From assembly GCA_041395745.1 (NCBI GenBank), contig JAWKZV010000001.1, positions 310,001 to 374,000 of the forward strand: a stretch of 64,000 bases of DNA. The letters are read 5' to 3'. This document shows positions 17,743-26,598 of the stretch, in pieces. Position 1 is the first letter of the stretch. Each line of letters starts with the position of its first letter. The notes under the pieces are model-generated. The model was not told the DNA's origin and made no database searches. It worked only from the letters and a program-made list of their open reading frames with translations. The DNA is from Porticoccus sp041395745 (lineage in GTDB: Bacteria; Pseudomonadota; Gammaproteobacteria; Pseudomonadales; Porticoccaceae). Both the position numbers and the translations under genes were made by a program.

Positions 17743-18093
17743 CTAGTTGCGGGTATTTTCCGTGGCTTCCAGCACTTGTCCGGTAAACGCAATTTTTATC
17801 GATAAGGATTGTTTTGTCTCACTATTGGTTACATGTAGTACATAGAATTCTTTCCCTACAGTTACCACTTTAATGTCACTGGGCTGGACGGACTTCCAGC
17901 TGGCATCCAGTTTTCCCGCCTGATGGCCCATATCTTTAAACGTCATCTGTTGAACGGTTTTAGCGGCAACCTGTTTGGCCCAAGTTTCACTGATGGTCCC
18001 GTGGTCGCCGTGTGCCAACGCGAGGCCGGCAGGGGTGAACAGGCTGAGCAAAAGTAGTGTACGCAGAAACAGTTTCACGGTGATCTCCGGCAA
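17743..18093 (-). CDS. Small secreted DUF6488-type protein
   Basis: A 116-aa protein with a clear Sec signal peptide (LFLRTLLLLSLFTPAGLALA, cleavage after ALA near residue 26) followed by HGDHGTISETWAKQVA. It fits the small periplasmic DUF6488 family found at the end of CzcCBA loci, function unknown. The HGDH start of the mature protein could bind a metal ion, which is an inference. Last gene of the metal-efflux operon, 3 bases after the anchor-protein gene. No terminator was recognised in the 118 bases beyond it. Confidence 0.72.
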   Translation of the reverse strand: MPEITVKLFLRTLLLLSLFTPAGLALAHGDHGTISETWAKQVAAKTVQQMTFKDMGHQAGKLDASWKSVQPSDIKVVTVGKEFYVLHVTNSETKQSLSIKIAFTGQVLEATENTRN

Positions 18094-18096
18094 GGC

Positions 18097-18636
18097 TCAG
18101 GGTTTTAGCCCGATAATCTGGTAGCGGCCATTAATAATGAGCTGAATGGCGACAGGCTGGTCACCGGGATTGTTCCAGTACCAGCCATGGGAGCCGTTGA
18201 AAGGGGCGGTAAAACTGCCTTTCATGGCGCCCAGAGTAGCAATGGCATAGCTTTCAAAGTAACCGCTGGTATCGCCCTCGGGCTCGCCGTGAAGATCGAA
18301 GTACAGAGGTGCTCCGTCGGTTATCCATTCATAGGTCAGCTTGTCATAGCGGTTCATTTGCAATTTGTATTCGATACCCTTGTGGGCGGGTACGGTGATC
18401 TCAATGACTTGTTGCGAAGTCATCTCGTCAGGCATGGGTTGAGGGGCCAGCGGCGCTGCTTCCGCAGCTTCGGCCAACAGGGTCAGGCCGAGTTTCTGTC
18501 CGACCCCGGTAGGGTCGATATTGTATTCCGCAGGCAGAATAAACAGGACTAGAGCGATCGCGGCCAGCACGATGGCCGCCAGTGATGCCTTGATCAGGGT
18601 GGTCAGACTTACGTGGTGTTCCATGTTGTCTCTCAC
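18097..18636 (-). CDS. Membrane-anchored periplasmic protein of metal-efflux locus
   Basis: A 179-aa protein with one N-terminal membrane helix (about residues 14-34, LIKASLAAIVLAAIALVLFI) and a globular exported part. The C-terminal region (YEWITDGAPLYFDLHGEP, FNGSHGWYWNNPGDQPV) matches proteins annotated as transmembrane anchor protein in czc loci; no activity is known to me. A start at the Met five residues in (MEHH) is an alternative. It lies 5 bases downstream of the hupE-like gene and 3 bases upstream of the DUF6488 gene, so it belongs to the same transcript. Confidence 0.75.
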   Translation of the reverse strand: MRDNMEHHVSLTTLIKASLAAIVLAAIALVLFILPAEYNIDPTGVGQKLGLTLLAEAAEAAPLAPQPMPDEMTSQQVIEITVPAHKGIEYKLQMNRYDKLTYEWITDGAPLYFDLHGEPEGDTSGYFESYAIATLGAMKGSFTAPFNGSHGWYWNNPGDQPVAIQLIINGRYQIIGLKP

Positions 18637-18641
18637 TGTGA

Positions 18642-19337
18642 TTACTGTAATGTGAAGCCGGCGAGCTGATAACCCATCAGCATCAAACCGGCGCTCATCA
18701 GCAGGGTGTTGGCGAGGGTGGCGAAACGTTCAAAGGACGGCAATCGTCGCCAGAAATTAATGGCGATCAGGATAAGGGCCAGTGCGGCAAACTGGCCGAG
18801 TTCCACGCCGATGTTAAAGGCCAGCAGGTTGGTCAGCAGCCCGTGTTCGGGCAGTTGAAACTCCTGGAGCTTGGTGGCCAGGCCGAAGCCGTGAAACAGG
18901 CCGAAGATCAATACCGCCCCGCGGGTATTAGGCTGTCGTCCCAGCAGCCGTTTGAACCCGCCGAGGTTGTCGAAACCCTTGTACACCACCGACAAGCCGA
19001 TAATGGCGTCGATCAGGTGAGCGTTGACCTGAATGGCACCGAGTACCCCCCATAACAGCGTAATGCTGTGACCGAGGGTAAACATAGTCACGTACAGCAA
19101 TACCTCCCGGCTTCGATACAGAAAGAAGATGACCCCCACCAGGAACAGCAGGTGGTCATAGCCGGTCAGCATGTGCTTGGCGCCGATATACAGAAAGGGG
19201 ACAAACTGCACGCCGCTGTTCTGTTGCAGAAAGCTGCGGGTACTGTCATCCACCCCGTGGGCCAGGGCGCTGGCAGTGACCAGCGTCAGTAGTGCCAGCA
19301 GACCTAACCGGCCTACAAGATTGCAGTTATTCAGCAT
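18642..19337 (-). CDS. HupE/UreJ-like membrane protein
   Basis: A 231-aa polytopic protein starting at ATG 19337, which overlaps the last 11 bases of czcA. An N-terminal signal-like helix ends at ASALAHG. The HupE/UreJ signature is HMLTGYDHLLFLVGVIFFLY and TLGHSITLLWGV, with conserved histidines and aspartate that in the family are linked to nickel or cobalt uptake. About six helices. Here it is embedded in a divalent-metal efflux operon, so it may move or buffer metal at the membrane; the direction is unknown. Confidence 0.85.
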   Translation of the reverse strand: MLNNCNLVGRLGLLALLTLVTASALAHGVDDSTRSFLQQNSGVQFVPFLYIGAKHMLTGYDHLLFLVGVIFFLYRSREVLLYVTMFTLGHSITLLWGVLGAIQVNAHLIDAIIGLSVVYKGFDNLGGFKRLLGRQPNTRGAVLIFGLFHGFGLATKLQEFQLPEHGLLTNLLAFNIGVELGQFAALALILIAINFWRRLPSFERFATLANTLLMSAGLMLMGYQLAGFTLQ

Positions 19338-22300
19338 GGGCAGCTTCCCGCTCGTATTGTCTGCCGTCCCGGTGCAGCAAACGGTACAGGGCCGGGATGA
19401 CAAACAGGGTCAGCAACGTGGATGAGATCACCCCGCCGATCACCACCGTGGCCAGCGGCCGCTGCACCTCCGACCCGATCCCCGTATTCAGGGCCATGGG
19501 GATAAAGCCCAGCGATGCCACCAGGGCGGTGGTGAGTACCGGGCGCAGGCGGGTTGTGGCGCCCTCTGTAATGGCCTGATCCAGTGGCAGCCTGTCCTTC
19601 CTCAATTCGCGGATAAACGACACCATCACCAAGCCGTTCAGGATGGCAATGCCGGAGAGGGCAATAAAGCCGACGGCGGCGGAAATTGAAAAGGGGATGT
19701 CGCGCAGCATCAGTGCCGCAACACCACCTGTCAGCGCCAGGGGCACACCGGAGAAAATGATCATGGCATCCTTGAAAGAACCCAGCGCCAGGATCAACAG
19801 CCCGACGATCATCAGCAGCGTTGCCGGCACCACGATGGACAGTCGCTGTGACGCTGACTGCAGTTTCTGGTAGGTGCCGCCGTACTCCAGCCAGTAACCC
19901 GCCGGCAGTGCTACCGAATCGTCAATGGCGCGCTGAATGTCCGCCACAAAACTGCCCAGATCCCGGCCCCGCACGTTGGCGGTGACAACAACCCGGCGCT
20001 TGCCGTTTTCACGGTTGACCTGGTTGAAGCCCTGGACGCTTTCCAGCGACGCCAGCTCCTGCAGGGGCACACTCAGTCCGTCGGCCAGATGGATCGGCAA
20101 ATGGTACATGGCATCGACGTCACTGCGCAGTGATTCGCCGAGTCTCACCACGATGTCGGCGCGGCGGTCGCCCTCGTAGAACTTGCCGGCCACACGACCG
20201 CCAAAGGCGGTGGCCAGTTGCTCCTGCACCTGCATCTTGCTGATACCGTACTGGGCCAGTTTCTCCGGTTTGGGGGCAATCACCAGCATGGGCAGGCCGG
20301 TGGTCTGTTCCACCTGCACATCGGCAATGCCTTCTACGGCACCGATCGCCCCTTCGATTTGATCGCCCAGGGTCGCCAGCGTGTCCAGGTTATCGCCAAA
20401 TACCTTGATGGCCAGCTCCGCCCGCACTCCCGACAACAGTTCGTTAAAACGCATCTGGATTGGCTGCAGAAATTCATAGCGATTGCCGGGAATATCGCTC
20501 ACCAGCGCCTCCAACTCAGCCACGACCTGTGTCTTGGGTTTACCGGGATCGGGCCACTGATCGCGGGACTTCAGAATAATAAAATTATCCGCCACGCTGG
20601 GAGGTACCGCATCCGTCGCCACATCGGCGGTGCCGATTTTGGCAAACACCCGCTCCACCTCTGGGAGGGCTTTAATTTGTTCTTCCAGGGTTTCCTGCAG
20701 GGCAATGGCCTGGCTCAGGGAAGTTCCCGGAATGCGCAGGGCGTGCATGGCGATATCGCCCTCATCCAGGTTGGGAGCAAATTCGCTACCCAGGCGGGTG
20801 GCACTGAGACCACTGAGTATTACCAGCAGGGCGGCTGCGCCAACCACTGCTACGCGCCGACGCAGCACCCAACTCAGTGCCGGCTGATACAGTGAGGTCG
20901 CAGCACCGATAATGGGGTTATGTTTTTCCCGCACCGGCTGTTTGAACAGCAGGGCAATGGCCGCCGGGACAAAAGTGACAGAGAGCACCATGGCGCTGAG
21001 CAGGGCAATGACCACAGTGATGGCCATCGGATGGAACATTTTTCCCTCGACGCCCTCCAGTGCAAATATCGGCAGGTAAACGGCGGTGATGATGAACACC
21101 CCGAACAGCGCGGGACGTATCACCTCCCGGGTGGCGTCAAACACCACTGCCAGGCGTTCGCGCACGGCGAGTGCCCGGCCGTTCACGCTGGCCTGACTCA
21201 AACGCCGCAGGCAGTTTTCCACGATGATGATGGCGCCATCCACCAGCAGGCCGAAGTCCAGCGCACCGAGGCTCATCAAGTTGGCGCTGACCTTCGTCTG
21301 CACCATACCGGTGATGGTCATCAACATGGCGAAGGGGATGACCAGAGCGGTCAGAAATGCCGCCCGTATATTGCCCAGCAGCAGGAACAGGATGACGATG
21401 ACCAGCAGCGCTCCCTCCGCCAGGTTGGTCTGGACAGTAGAGAGGGTTTTATCCACCAGTGTGGTGCGATCATAAACCGCGGTGGCGACCACCCCTTGTG
21501 GCAGGTTCTGATTGATCTCCTTGAGCTTGCTGGCAACTGCATTGGCGACTGTCCGGCTGTTCTCGCCGATCAGCATGAACACGGTGCTCATGACCACTTC
21601 ACGACCGTTCTGCGTAGCTGCGCCGGTGCGCAGCCCGTGGCCTTCGGTGATCTCAGCCACATCTGCCACCCGCACCGCGGCGCCATCGCGGCTGGACAGC
21701 GGGATCTGGCCAATGTCCTCGATGGTTTCAGCCTGGCCGGGTACGCGCAGCAGCCATTGGGCGCCGTTGCGCTCAATAAAACCGGCACCCCGGTTGGCGT
21801 TATTGGCGTTGATTGCTGCCACCACGTCGGCCTGGGTCAAACCAAATGCCAGTAGGCGCGCCGGATGGAAGGCCACCAGAATCTCACGTTCGTAACCACC
21901 GATTGGATTGACTTCCACCACGCCCGGCACTCGCATCAGTTGCGGGCGGATAATCCAGTCGTGCACCGCTCGCAGCTCCATCGGTGTCACCGGCGTGCCG
22001 TCGGCGCTGGTCGCACCGGGTTCGGCATCCACGGTGAACATAAAGATTTCGCCGAGGCCGGTGGCAATGGGGCCCATCTCAGGTTCCAGTCCATTTGGCA
22101 ACCTGGAGCGGGCGGCGGACAGACGTTCATTGATCAGCTGGCGGGCAAAATAGATGTCGGTGTCATCGCTGAAAATGGCGACTACCTGAGACAGCCCGTA
22201 GCGGGAAACCGAGCGAGTATGGGTCAACCCCGGCAATCCCGCCAGCGACGTTTCCAGCGGATACGAGATGCGCTGTTCCACCTCCAGCGGTGTAAAGCCG

Positions 22301-22461
22301 GGCGCCTCGGTATTGATCATCACCTGCACGTTGGTGATATCGGGCACCGCGTCGATGGGCAGTTTGGTAAAGTTCCAGCCACCCAACCCCGCCAGTGCCA
22401 GCACCAGCAGTATCACCAGGCTGCTGCGCTGAATGGAAAAACCTAAGATCTTATCCAGCAT
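19327..22461 (-). CDS. czcA: Heavy-metal RND efflux pump, CzcA type
   Basis: Proton-driven inner-membrane pump that expels metal cations through the CzcCBA envelope channel. At 1044 aa it has the two-fold RND layout: first helix near residues 10-30, two large periplasmic loops, and helix 4 carrying DFGLLVDGAIIIVEN. The two aspartates and glutamate there are the mark of divalent-cation (Zn/Co/Cd) HME pumps, and they are absent from Cu/Ag CusA pumps. Other family cues: EAPGFTPLEVEQRISYPLET and ALSGIAILNGLVMVSF. It is flanked by czcB 11 bases upstream and by hupE, which overlaps its end. Confidence 0.94.
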   Translation of the reverse strand: MLDKILGFSIQRSSLVILLVLALAGLGGWNFTKLPIDAVPDITNVQVMINTEAPGFTPLEVEQRISYPLETSLAGLPGLTHTRSVSRYGLSQVVAIFSDDTDIYFARQLINERLSAARSRLPNGLEPEMGPIATGLGEIFMFTVDAEPGATSADGTPVTPMELRAVHDWIIRPQLMRVPGVVEVNPIGGYEREILVAFHPARLLAFGLTQADVVAAINANNANRGAGFIERNGAQWLLRVPGQAETIEDIGQIPLSSRDGAAVRVADVAEITEGHGLRTGAATQNGREVVMSTVFMLIGENSRTVANAVASKLKEINQNLPQGVVATAVYDRTTLVDKTLSTVQTNLAEGALLVIVILFLLLGNIRAAFLTALVIPFAMLMTITGMVQTKVSANLMSLGALDFGLLVDGAIIIVENCLRRLSQASVNGRALAVRERLAVVFDATREVIRPALFGVFIITAVYLPIFALEGVEGKMFHPMAITVVIALLSAMVLSVTFVPAAIALLFKQPVREKHNPIIGAATSLYQPALSWVLRRRVAVVGAAALLVILSGLSATRLGSEFAPNLDEGDIAMHALRIPGTSLSQAIALQETLEEQIKALPEVERVFAKIGTADVATDAVPPSVADNFIILKSRDQWPDPGKPKTQVVAELEALVSDIPGNRYEFLQPIQMRFNELLSGVRAELAIKVFGDNLDTLATLGDQIEGAIGAVEGIADVQVEQTTGLPMLVIAPKPEKLAQYGISKMQVQEQLATAFGGRVAGKFYEGDRRADIVVRLGESLRSDVDAMYHLPIHLADGLSVPLQELASLESVQGFNQVNRENGKRRVVVTANVRGRDLGSFVADIQRAIDDSVALPAGYWLEYGGTYQKLQSASQRLSIVVPATLLMIVGLLILALGSFKDAMIIFSGVPLALTGGVAALMLRDIPFSISAAVGFIALSGIAILNGLVMVSFIRELRKDRLPLDQAITEGATTRLRPVLTTALVASLGFIPMALNTGIGSEVQRPLATVVIGGVISSTLLTLFVIPALYRLLHRDGRQYEREAAHAE

Positions 22462-22472
22462 GGGTAGTACTC

Positions 22473-23708
22473 CTAGTGATCGTGCGAAGCGCCGGATTTT
22501 TCGATATCGGCCTTGATGATGTAGCTGTTATCGATCACGTACTCGGTACCGGGTTCCAGTCCGCCCAGCACTTCCACCCAGCCTCCCGCTTCGCGGCCCA
22601 GCTCCAGCATCCGCACCTCGTATTCCTCGCCGACCTTGGCATAGACCACCGTGAAGTCGCGGAAAGCCTGCAAGCCATGGCGATTCACCGCCAGCGGAAC
22701 GTCGATGGTGTCGACCTCGATTTCGGCAGTGACAAACAGCCCTTCACCCATGAGGCCATCGACATTCCCGATTTCAGCCAGAAACAGCCGTGCCTGATCA
22801 CTGCGCAGGGCGGTCCTCGAGCCGCTGATGGTAGCGGTCAGCGGTTGATCGAAACCGTTAACGGAGATGGTCACCGGCGCCTGAATGTTGACCTTGCCGC
22901 TATCCTCCGGATAGACAGCCAGTTCCGCCAGCAGGGTGGCCGTGCGCGTAATCTCCATTAACATGCGCCCTCCGGTCTGCTCGCCGGCACTGGCATATTG
23001 CTGACTGACGATACCGGCCATGGGAGCGGTGATCTGGTAGCTCTTCAGGCTTTCGTTACTCTCAACCGTGGCGAGCAGCTGCCCCTTGCTGACCTGGTCT
23101 CCCAGCTTGACGTGCATCTGCCTGATCACCCCGTCAAAGCGGGCCTGTATTTGACGCCGGGCATCCGGGGGCAGCACCAGCCTGCCGTAAACCGGGATGG
23201 TTTTATGCAAAGTGGCGCCGCCGGCGGTTGCCGTGGCGATGCCCATGGCGTCGGCGACACTGTCGGCAATGCGGGTGCGCCCTTCAAAGTTGTCGTATTC
23301 CCAGCGGTGGGTTTTGCCCTGATGTTCTGCGGTGAGCGTCACCACAAAGGAGTGCGGTTCATGAATCACCATGTCGCCGCGCAGGTAATCGCCCTCCGCC
23401 TTAAAGCCGATGTCATCCACCGCATTGCCAATCCGGGTGAGCTTGACCCGGAGATTCACCTCGCCGGGGGCAACCGGTTGCTGGTTGTCGCTGATCCACA
23501 CGCGAAACTCCGGCGGCACGCCGGTTTCGAAAATGGCCAGCTCCACGGCAAAATCGCCATCGCGCAACATCCGGCCCCGGTGGGGGCCTTTTTCGGGCTC
23601 GGCCTCCTGGGCCTCGGGCTCCGACATGGCGCCCGCCATGGTTGGCAGAAACAGTGCTCCCAGTACCAGCTGGCACAGCAGGAAAAGGCGGAAGGCGAGG
23701 CGGTTCAT
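22473..23708 (-). CDS. czcB: CzcB-type periplasmic adaptor (membrane fusion protein)
   Basis: Links the CzcA pump to the outer-membrane channel. From ATG 23708 it is 411 aa; a GTG 15 bases upstream is in frame. A signal peptide (LFLLCQLVLGALFLPTMAGA) is followed by an acidic segment and the N-terminal CzcB extension (KGPHRGRMLRDGDFAVELAIFE). The lipoyl/barrel core is recognisable from IPVYGRLVLPPDARRQIQARFDG and VKLGDQVSKGQLLATVES, with a beta-barrel and membrane-proximal domain to the end. The C-terminal SGASHDH is histidine-containing. The extra N-terminal domain is typical of heavy-metal adaptors. Confidence 0.92.
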   Translation of the reverse strand: MNRLAFRLFLLCQLVLGALFLPTMAGAMSEPEAQEAEPEKGPHRGRMLRDGDFAVELAIFETGVPPEFRVWISDNQQPVAPGEVNLRVKLTRIGNAVDDIGFKAEGDYLRGDMVIHEPHSFVVTLTAEHQGKTHRWEYDNFEGRTRIADSVADAMGIATATAGGATLHKTIPVYGRLVLPPDARRQIQARFDGVIRQMHVKLGDQVSKGQLLATVESNESLKSYQITAPMAGIVSQQYASAGEQTGGRMLMEITRTATLLAELAVYPEDSGKVNIQAPVTISVNGFDQPLTATISGSRTALRSDQARLFLAEIGNVDGLMGEGLFVTAEIEVDTIDVPLAVNRHGLQAFRDFTVVYAKVGEEYEVRMLELGREAGGWVEVLGGLEPGTEYVIDNSYIIKADIEKSGASHDH

Positions 23709-23736
23709 AGTGATATCTCTCACGGTAGCGGCGTCC

Positions 23737-25053
23737 TTAGAATGTCAGTGTTGTGCCGGTGAGGCGTTGCAATTCGATGTGCTGCAGGTGGATAGCCTCG
23801 AAGGCGCTCAGCAGATCCTGTTGCGCCCCCAGCTTTTTGTGGAGGATGGCCGTCCACTGCTGATAATCCAGCCTGCCGCTCTCATAGGCCCGGGTGGCCT
23901 GTGCCTGAGCGTTGTTCAGGGCGGGGATAATTCTTTCCCGCAGGGTTTCTATCACGTGTTGGCTGTGTTTGATTTCCTGTAGCAGGACGTAAAGCTGCGT
24001 ATCCAGGCGGCGCTGGAGCACCTCGGATTCGCTGGCATACTCAGCCTGTTTGGCCCGCAGGCTTCTGACTTTTCCGACACTGCTGCGGTCTTCCCCCAGG
24101 GGGACTGAAACGCCGGCCACCATGCCAAAATCATCGCTGGCCTCAAAACGGCGAATGCCCGCCGAAAACTGCCATTGCGGCCTGGCCTCGATTCGCGCCA
24201 GTTCTATTTCCGATTCCACAATACGCTGCTGTGTGGCCAGCAGGGCCAGCGCGGGGTTTTGCCTGAGTTGTTCGAATTGCTGTTCGACGTTGCCCAGCGC
24301 CGGAACGTTAAACAGCTCGCCCAGCAGGCGAAATTCATCGCGCTCGCCGCCCCATTGTGCGCTCAGCCGGTAGCGTGTTGAGCTCAGCATGTGTTGCAGG
24401 TCTTCAGTTTCCAGTTCCCGTTGGGCCAACTCCACTTCAGCCTGGAGGCGTTCAAATTCGGGGCTGTTGCCGGCTTCGATGCGCTTCCCAATGGCGGCGA
24501 CGGTGTTGCGGGCCTGTTGTGCGGCTTGCTGTGCGAGTTTTATACGCTGTTCTTCGGCCAGTGCCTGAATAAACAGCCGGGCTGTCTCGGCGGCCAGATT
24601 AAGTGCTTCGACCTGCTGCTGGATATCGACCTGGCTAGCGGAAGCCCGAGCCGCTTGAATACGGCTGTCGATGCGGGCACCTTGTGCTACCCAACTGATG
24701 GAGAGGGTGGACTGAGCGCTGCCAAAATCGCTGTAGTCACCGCCGCCGGCGAAATCCTCGACCATGAAACCAACACTGGGGCGCTCACCCACGCCGACCT
24801 GTTCGATCAGACCCTGGTAGGCTTCGCGCCGGTGCGGAAAAACCCCAAGCTGAGGGTGTTGTTCCAGGGTCAGTTGAACCGCTTGATCCAGCGATAACAC
24901 GGCGCCCTGTTCAGGTGTGCTCTGCGCATTGACCGATGAAGCTGAGAGACATGCCCCAGCGATGACCAGCGCGGGGAGGGCAGGCAGTAGCAATTGCCTT
25001 AAAAGCCGATTGGTAATCGGTGTTTTATGCAAAACCATATGGCGTAGGTTCAT
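23737..25053 (-). CDS. czcC: CzcC-type outer-membrane efflux channel (TolC family)
   Basis: Outer-membrane trimeric channel of the CzcCBA complex, 438 aa. A Sec signal peptide runs to about residue 44 (VIAGACLSASSVNAQ). The rest shows two TolC repeats of long helices (VDIQQQVEALNLAAETARLFIQ; QRLQAE-type coiled coil around IEAGNSPEFERLQAEVELAQ) and the terminal LTGTTLTF. It lies 57 bases after the M56 protease gene, and a three-copy 15-bp repeat fills that gap. An AAGGG ribosome site precedes the start. First structural gene of the pump. Confidence 0.92.
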   Translation of the reverse strand: MNLRHMVLHKTPITNRLLRQLLLPALPALVIAGACLSASSVNAQSTPEQGAVLSLDQAVQLTLEQHPQLGVFPHRREAYQGLIEQVGVGERPSVGFMVEDFAGGGDYSDFGSAQSTLSISWVAQGARIDSRIQAARASASQVDIQQQVEALNLAAETARLFIQALAEEQRIKLAQQAAQQARNTVAAIGKRIEAGNSPEFERLQAEVELAQRELETEDLQHMLSSTRYRLSAQWGGERDEFRLLGELFNVPALGNVEQQFEQLRQNPALALLATQQRIVESEIELARIEARPQWQFSAGIRRFEASDDFGMVAGVSVPLGEDRSSVGKVRSLRAKQAEYASESEVLQRRLDTQLYVLLQEIKHSQHVIETLRERIIPALNNAQAQATRAYESGRLDYQQWTAILHKKLGAQQDLLSAFEAIHLQHIELQRLTGTTLTF

Positions 25054-25065
25054 TCATCAGCCCTT

Positions 25066-25110
25066 TAGTTCAGAAGGAAATAGTTCAGTAGGAAATAGTT
25101 CAGTAGAAAA
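25066..25110. repeat. Three-copy 15-bp tandem repeat upstream of czcC
   Basis: Units TAGTTCAGAAGGAAA, TAGTTCAGTAGGAAA and TAGTTCAGTAGAAAA at 25066, 25081 and 25096. The array fills the gap between the M56 stop codon and the czcC ribosome site. Confidence 0.92.
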
Positions 25111-26124
25111 TTAATGGGAAAAAAACGCTTCGATCAGGTGGTGCAGGGTATCGACCCCCACCGCTGACAGGATCGCAGTCAACGCCATGATCGACAGACA
25201 GGAAATCCAGGGGAACGTTCGAAACGCTTGCGGTGTAACCAGTGCCCTGACGCGCAGATCGACATCGTCCGCAATGAAGTAGTTCACGACCAGCGGATTC
25301 CCATGGCCCGTCTGGCTGCCCGTGAATACGCGCTGGATTCTGGCCGCCTTGACCAGGGTTTGGGCAATATCCAGTTTGCAGTGGGAGTCGCTGACCACGG
25401 CGTCGGCCAATTGCTCGGCCGCCATCGAGAATGCACGGTTCAGACGGCGGGCCACCGGTCTCGGGTAAAGGGACGCGCACAGGGCAAACAGCAATTTTTT
25501 CCGGATGTCCCTGTGTTTGATGTGGGCCCGCTCGTGATCGAGGATGATATCCAGCTCGGTTTCGGAAACCTGCTCGATCAGCCCGGTGGTAACGTAACAT
25601 TTCGGATTCGAGAGGCCGGCGGCAAATGCCGACGGGGTTTTCGATTCAAGCACGACAATATCCCGCCCGATTTCCCAGCGCCGGGCTTTTTCCCGGGTCC
25701 GGCTTCCGCTGCTTCCCATGGAGAGATGCGTGAGTGAATCCAGGGCATGTAAATGGCGCGCGGCGTTCAGGCCCTTGCTGGTCAGCACATAAGCGATGCC
25801 CAGCATAAACATCAACAGGGTCGCGGCGTGCCAACTTTCCAGATAAAACACATACGGATGGTGCCAGTGGGCCAGTTGGCCCAGCCAGGAGGAATTTGCC
25901 CCATGAAACAGGGAGGGCAGGAAAACCGACACGCAGATGATGCTGACCCCCCAGGGGGCAGCGACAAACAACCACAACAGCTTTTTTTGCGTGGCGGCAG
26001 AAAACTGCGCGATATGGCGAGTCATCAACGGCCACACTGATGCCAGCAGAAGCGTGGCCAGCAGCAGACCCATGAGTGCGATACTGAGCAGGTTGAGAAT
26101 AATCGCGGGTTCATTAATCAACAT
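25111..26124 (-). CDS. M56 family (BlaR1-like) membrane metalloprotease
   Basis: Integral membrane zinc protease of the BlaR1/MecR1 family, 337 aa. Helices lie at about residues 5-30, 48-72, 95-115 and 305-325. The zinc motif is HERAH at residues 197-201 (ILDHERAHIKHRD), with a downstream AAEQLADAVVS that could give the third ligand region. The C-terminal penicillin-binding sensor domain of true BlaR1 is missing: the protein ends just after its last helix. Its start overlaps blaI by 11 bases. By analogy it would inactivate the BlaI-type repressor on a signal, here presumably metal stress. Confidence 0.88.
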   Translation of the reverse strand: MLINEPAIILNLLSIALMGLLLATLLLASVWPLMTRHIAQFSAATQKKLLWLFVAAPWGVSIICVSVFLPSLFHGANSSWLGQLAHWHHPYVFYLESWHAATLLMFMLGIAYVLTSKGLNAARHLHALDSLTHLSMGSSGSRTREKARRWEIGRDIVVLESKTPSAFAAGLSNPKCYVTTGLIEQVSETELDIILDHERAHIKHRDIRKKLLFALCASLYPRPVARRLNRAFSMAAEQLADAVVSDSHCKLDIAQTLVKAARIQRVFTGSQTGHGNPLVVNYFIADDVDLRVRALVTPQAFRTFPWISCLSIMALTAILSAVGVDTLHHLIEAFFSH

Positions 26125-26512
26125 TATTGGCGATTTCCTGGCCGCGTAGTTGACGCTGCTGCTGAATCATTTTTTCCAGTTGAGACAGTTTTTCGTCATC
26201 CAGTCCGGCTGAGACGGAGGAGAAGGCGGCAATCAGGCTGTCTTCATCTTCGTTGATGAAATCAACAGTGACTTCCTGAATCAGTTGGGCAATCAGTTCC
26301 TCTCTGCCGATCTTGGCGCGGTAATAGTAGGCGTGTCCCTGTTTGTGACGGGTCAGTAGCTCTTTTTTGAACAGCCTGTCCAGGGTGCTCTGAATGGTAT
26401 TCAGGGTGCCTCCCCGGTGTTTGGTCAGCGCCCCGTGCACCTGCTTGGCATCGGCCTCCGGCGTTTCCCACAGGTATTGCAGAACCTGCTTTTCTAATTC
26501 ACCCAGCATCAT
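26114..26512 (-). CDS. BlaI/MecI/CopY family transcriptional repressor
   Basis: A 132-aa penicillinase-repressor-type winged helix. The DNA-binding domain covers about residues 1-75 (LGELEKQVLQYLWETPEADAKQVHGAL, TLNTIQSTLDRLFKKELLTRH, GHAYYYRA), followed by a dimerisation region (LIQEVTVDFINEDEDSLIAAFSS). The Asn-Phe scissile bond of staphylococcal BlaI is not obvious here (the matching spot reads AAF), and the CxC metal hook of CopY is absent. First gene of the czc transcript. A 9-5-9 inverted repeat upstream is a candidate operator. It likely represses the pump and itself. Confidence 0.9.
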   Translation of the reverse strand: MMLGELEKQVLQYLWETPEADAKQVHGALTKHRGGTLNTIQSTLDRLFKKELLTRHKQGHAYYYRAKIGREELIAQLIQEVTVDFINEDEDSLIAAFSSVSAGLDDEKLSQLEKMIQQQRQLRGQEIANNVD

Positions 26513-26557
26513 ATTGCGACTTTCCCAAGTGTCATGCGGGACTTATACTAGCACACA

Positions 26558-26580
26558 AAAACCGATGAGCAATCGGTTTT
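26558..26580. promoter_or_regulatory. Inverted repeat in the blaI / DUF3147 divergent promoter region
   Basis: AAAACCGAT (26558-26566), 5-base spacer, ATCGGTTTT (26572-26580). It lies 46 bases upstream of blaI and 19 bases before the divergent DUF3147 start. TATACT just beside it (26545-26550) could be a -10 element in either direction. It is a candidate operator for the BlaI-type repressor. A hairpin in the DUF3147 leader is the alternative. Confidence 0.5.
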
Positions 26581-26598
26581 GTATTTGAGGAAAAAAAT

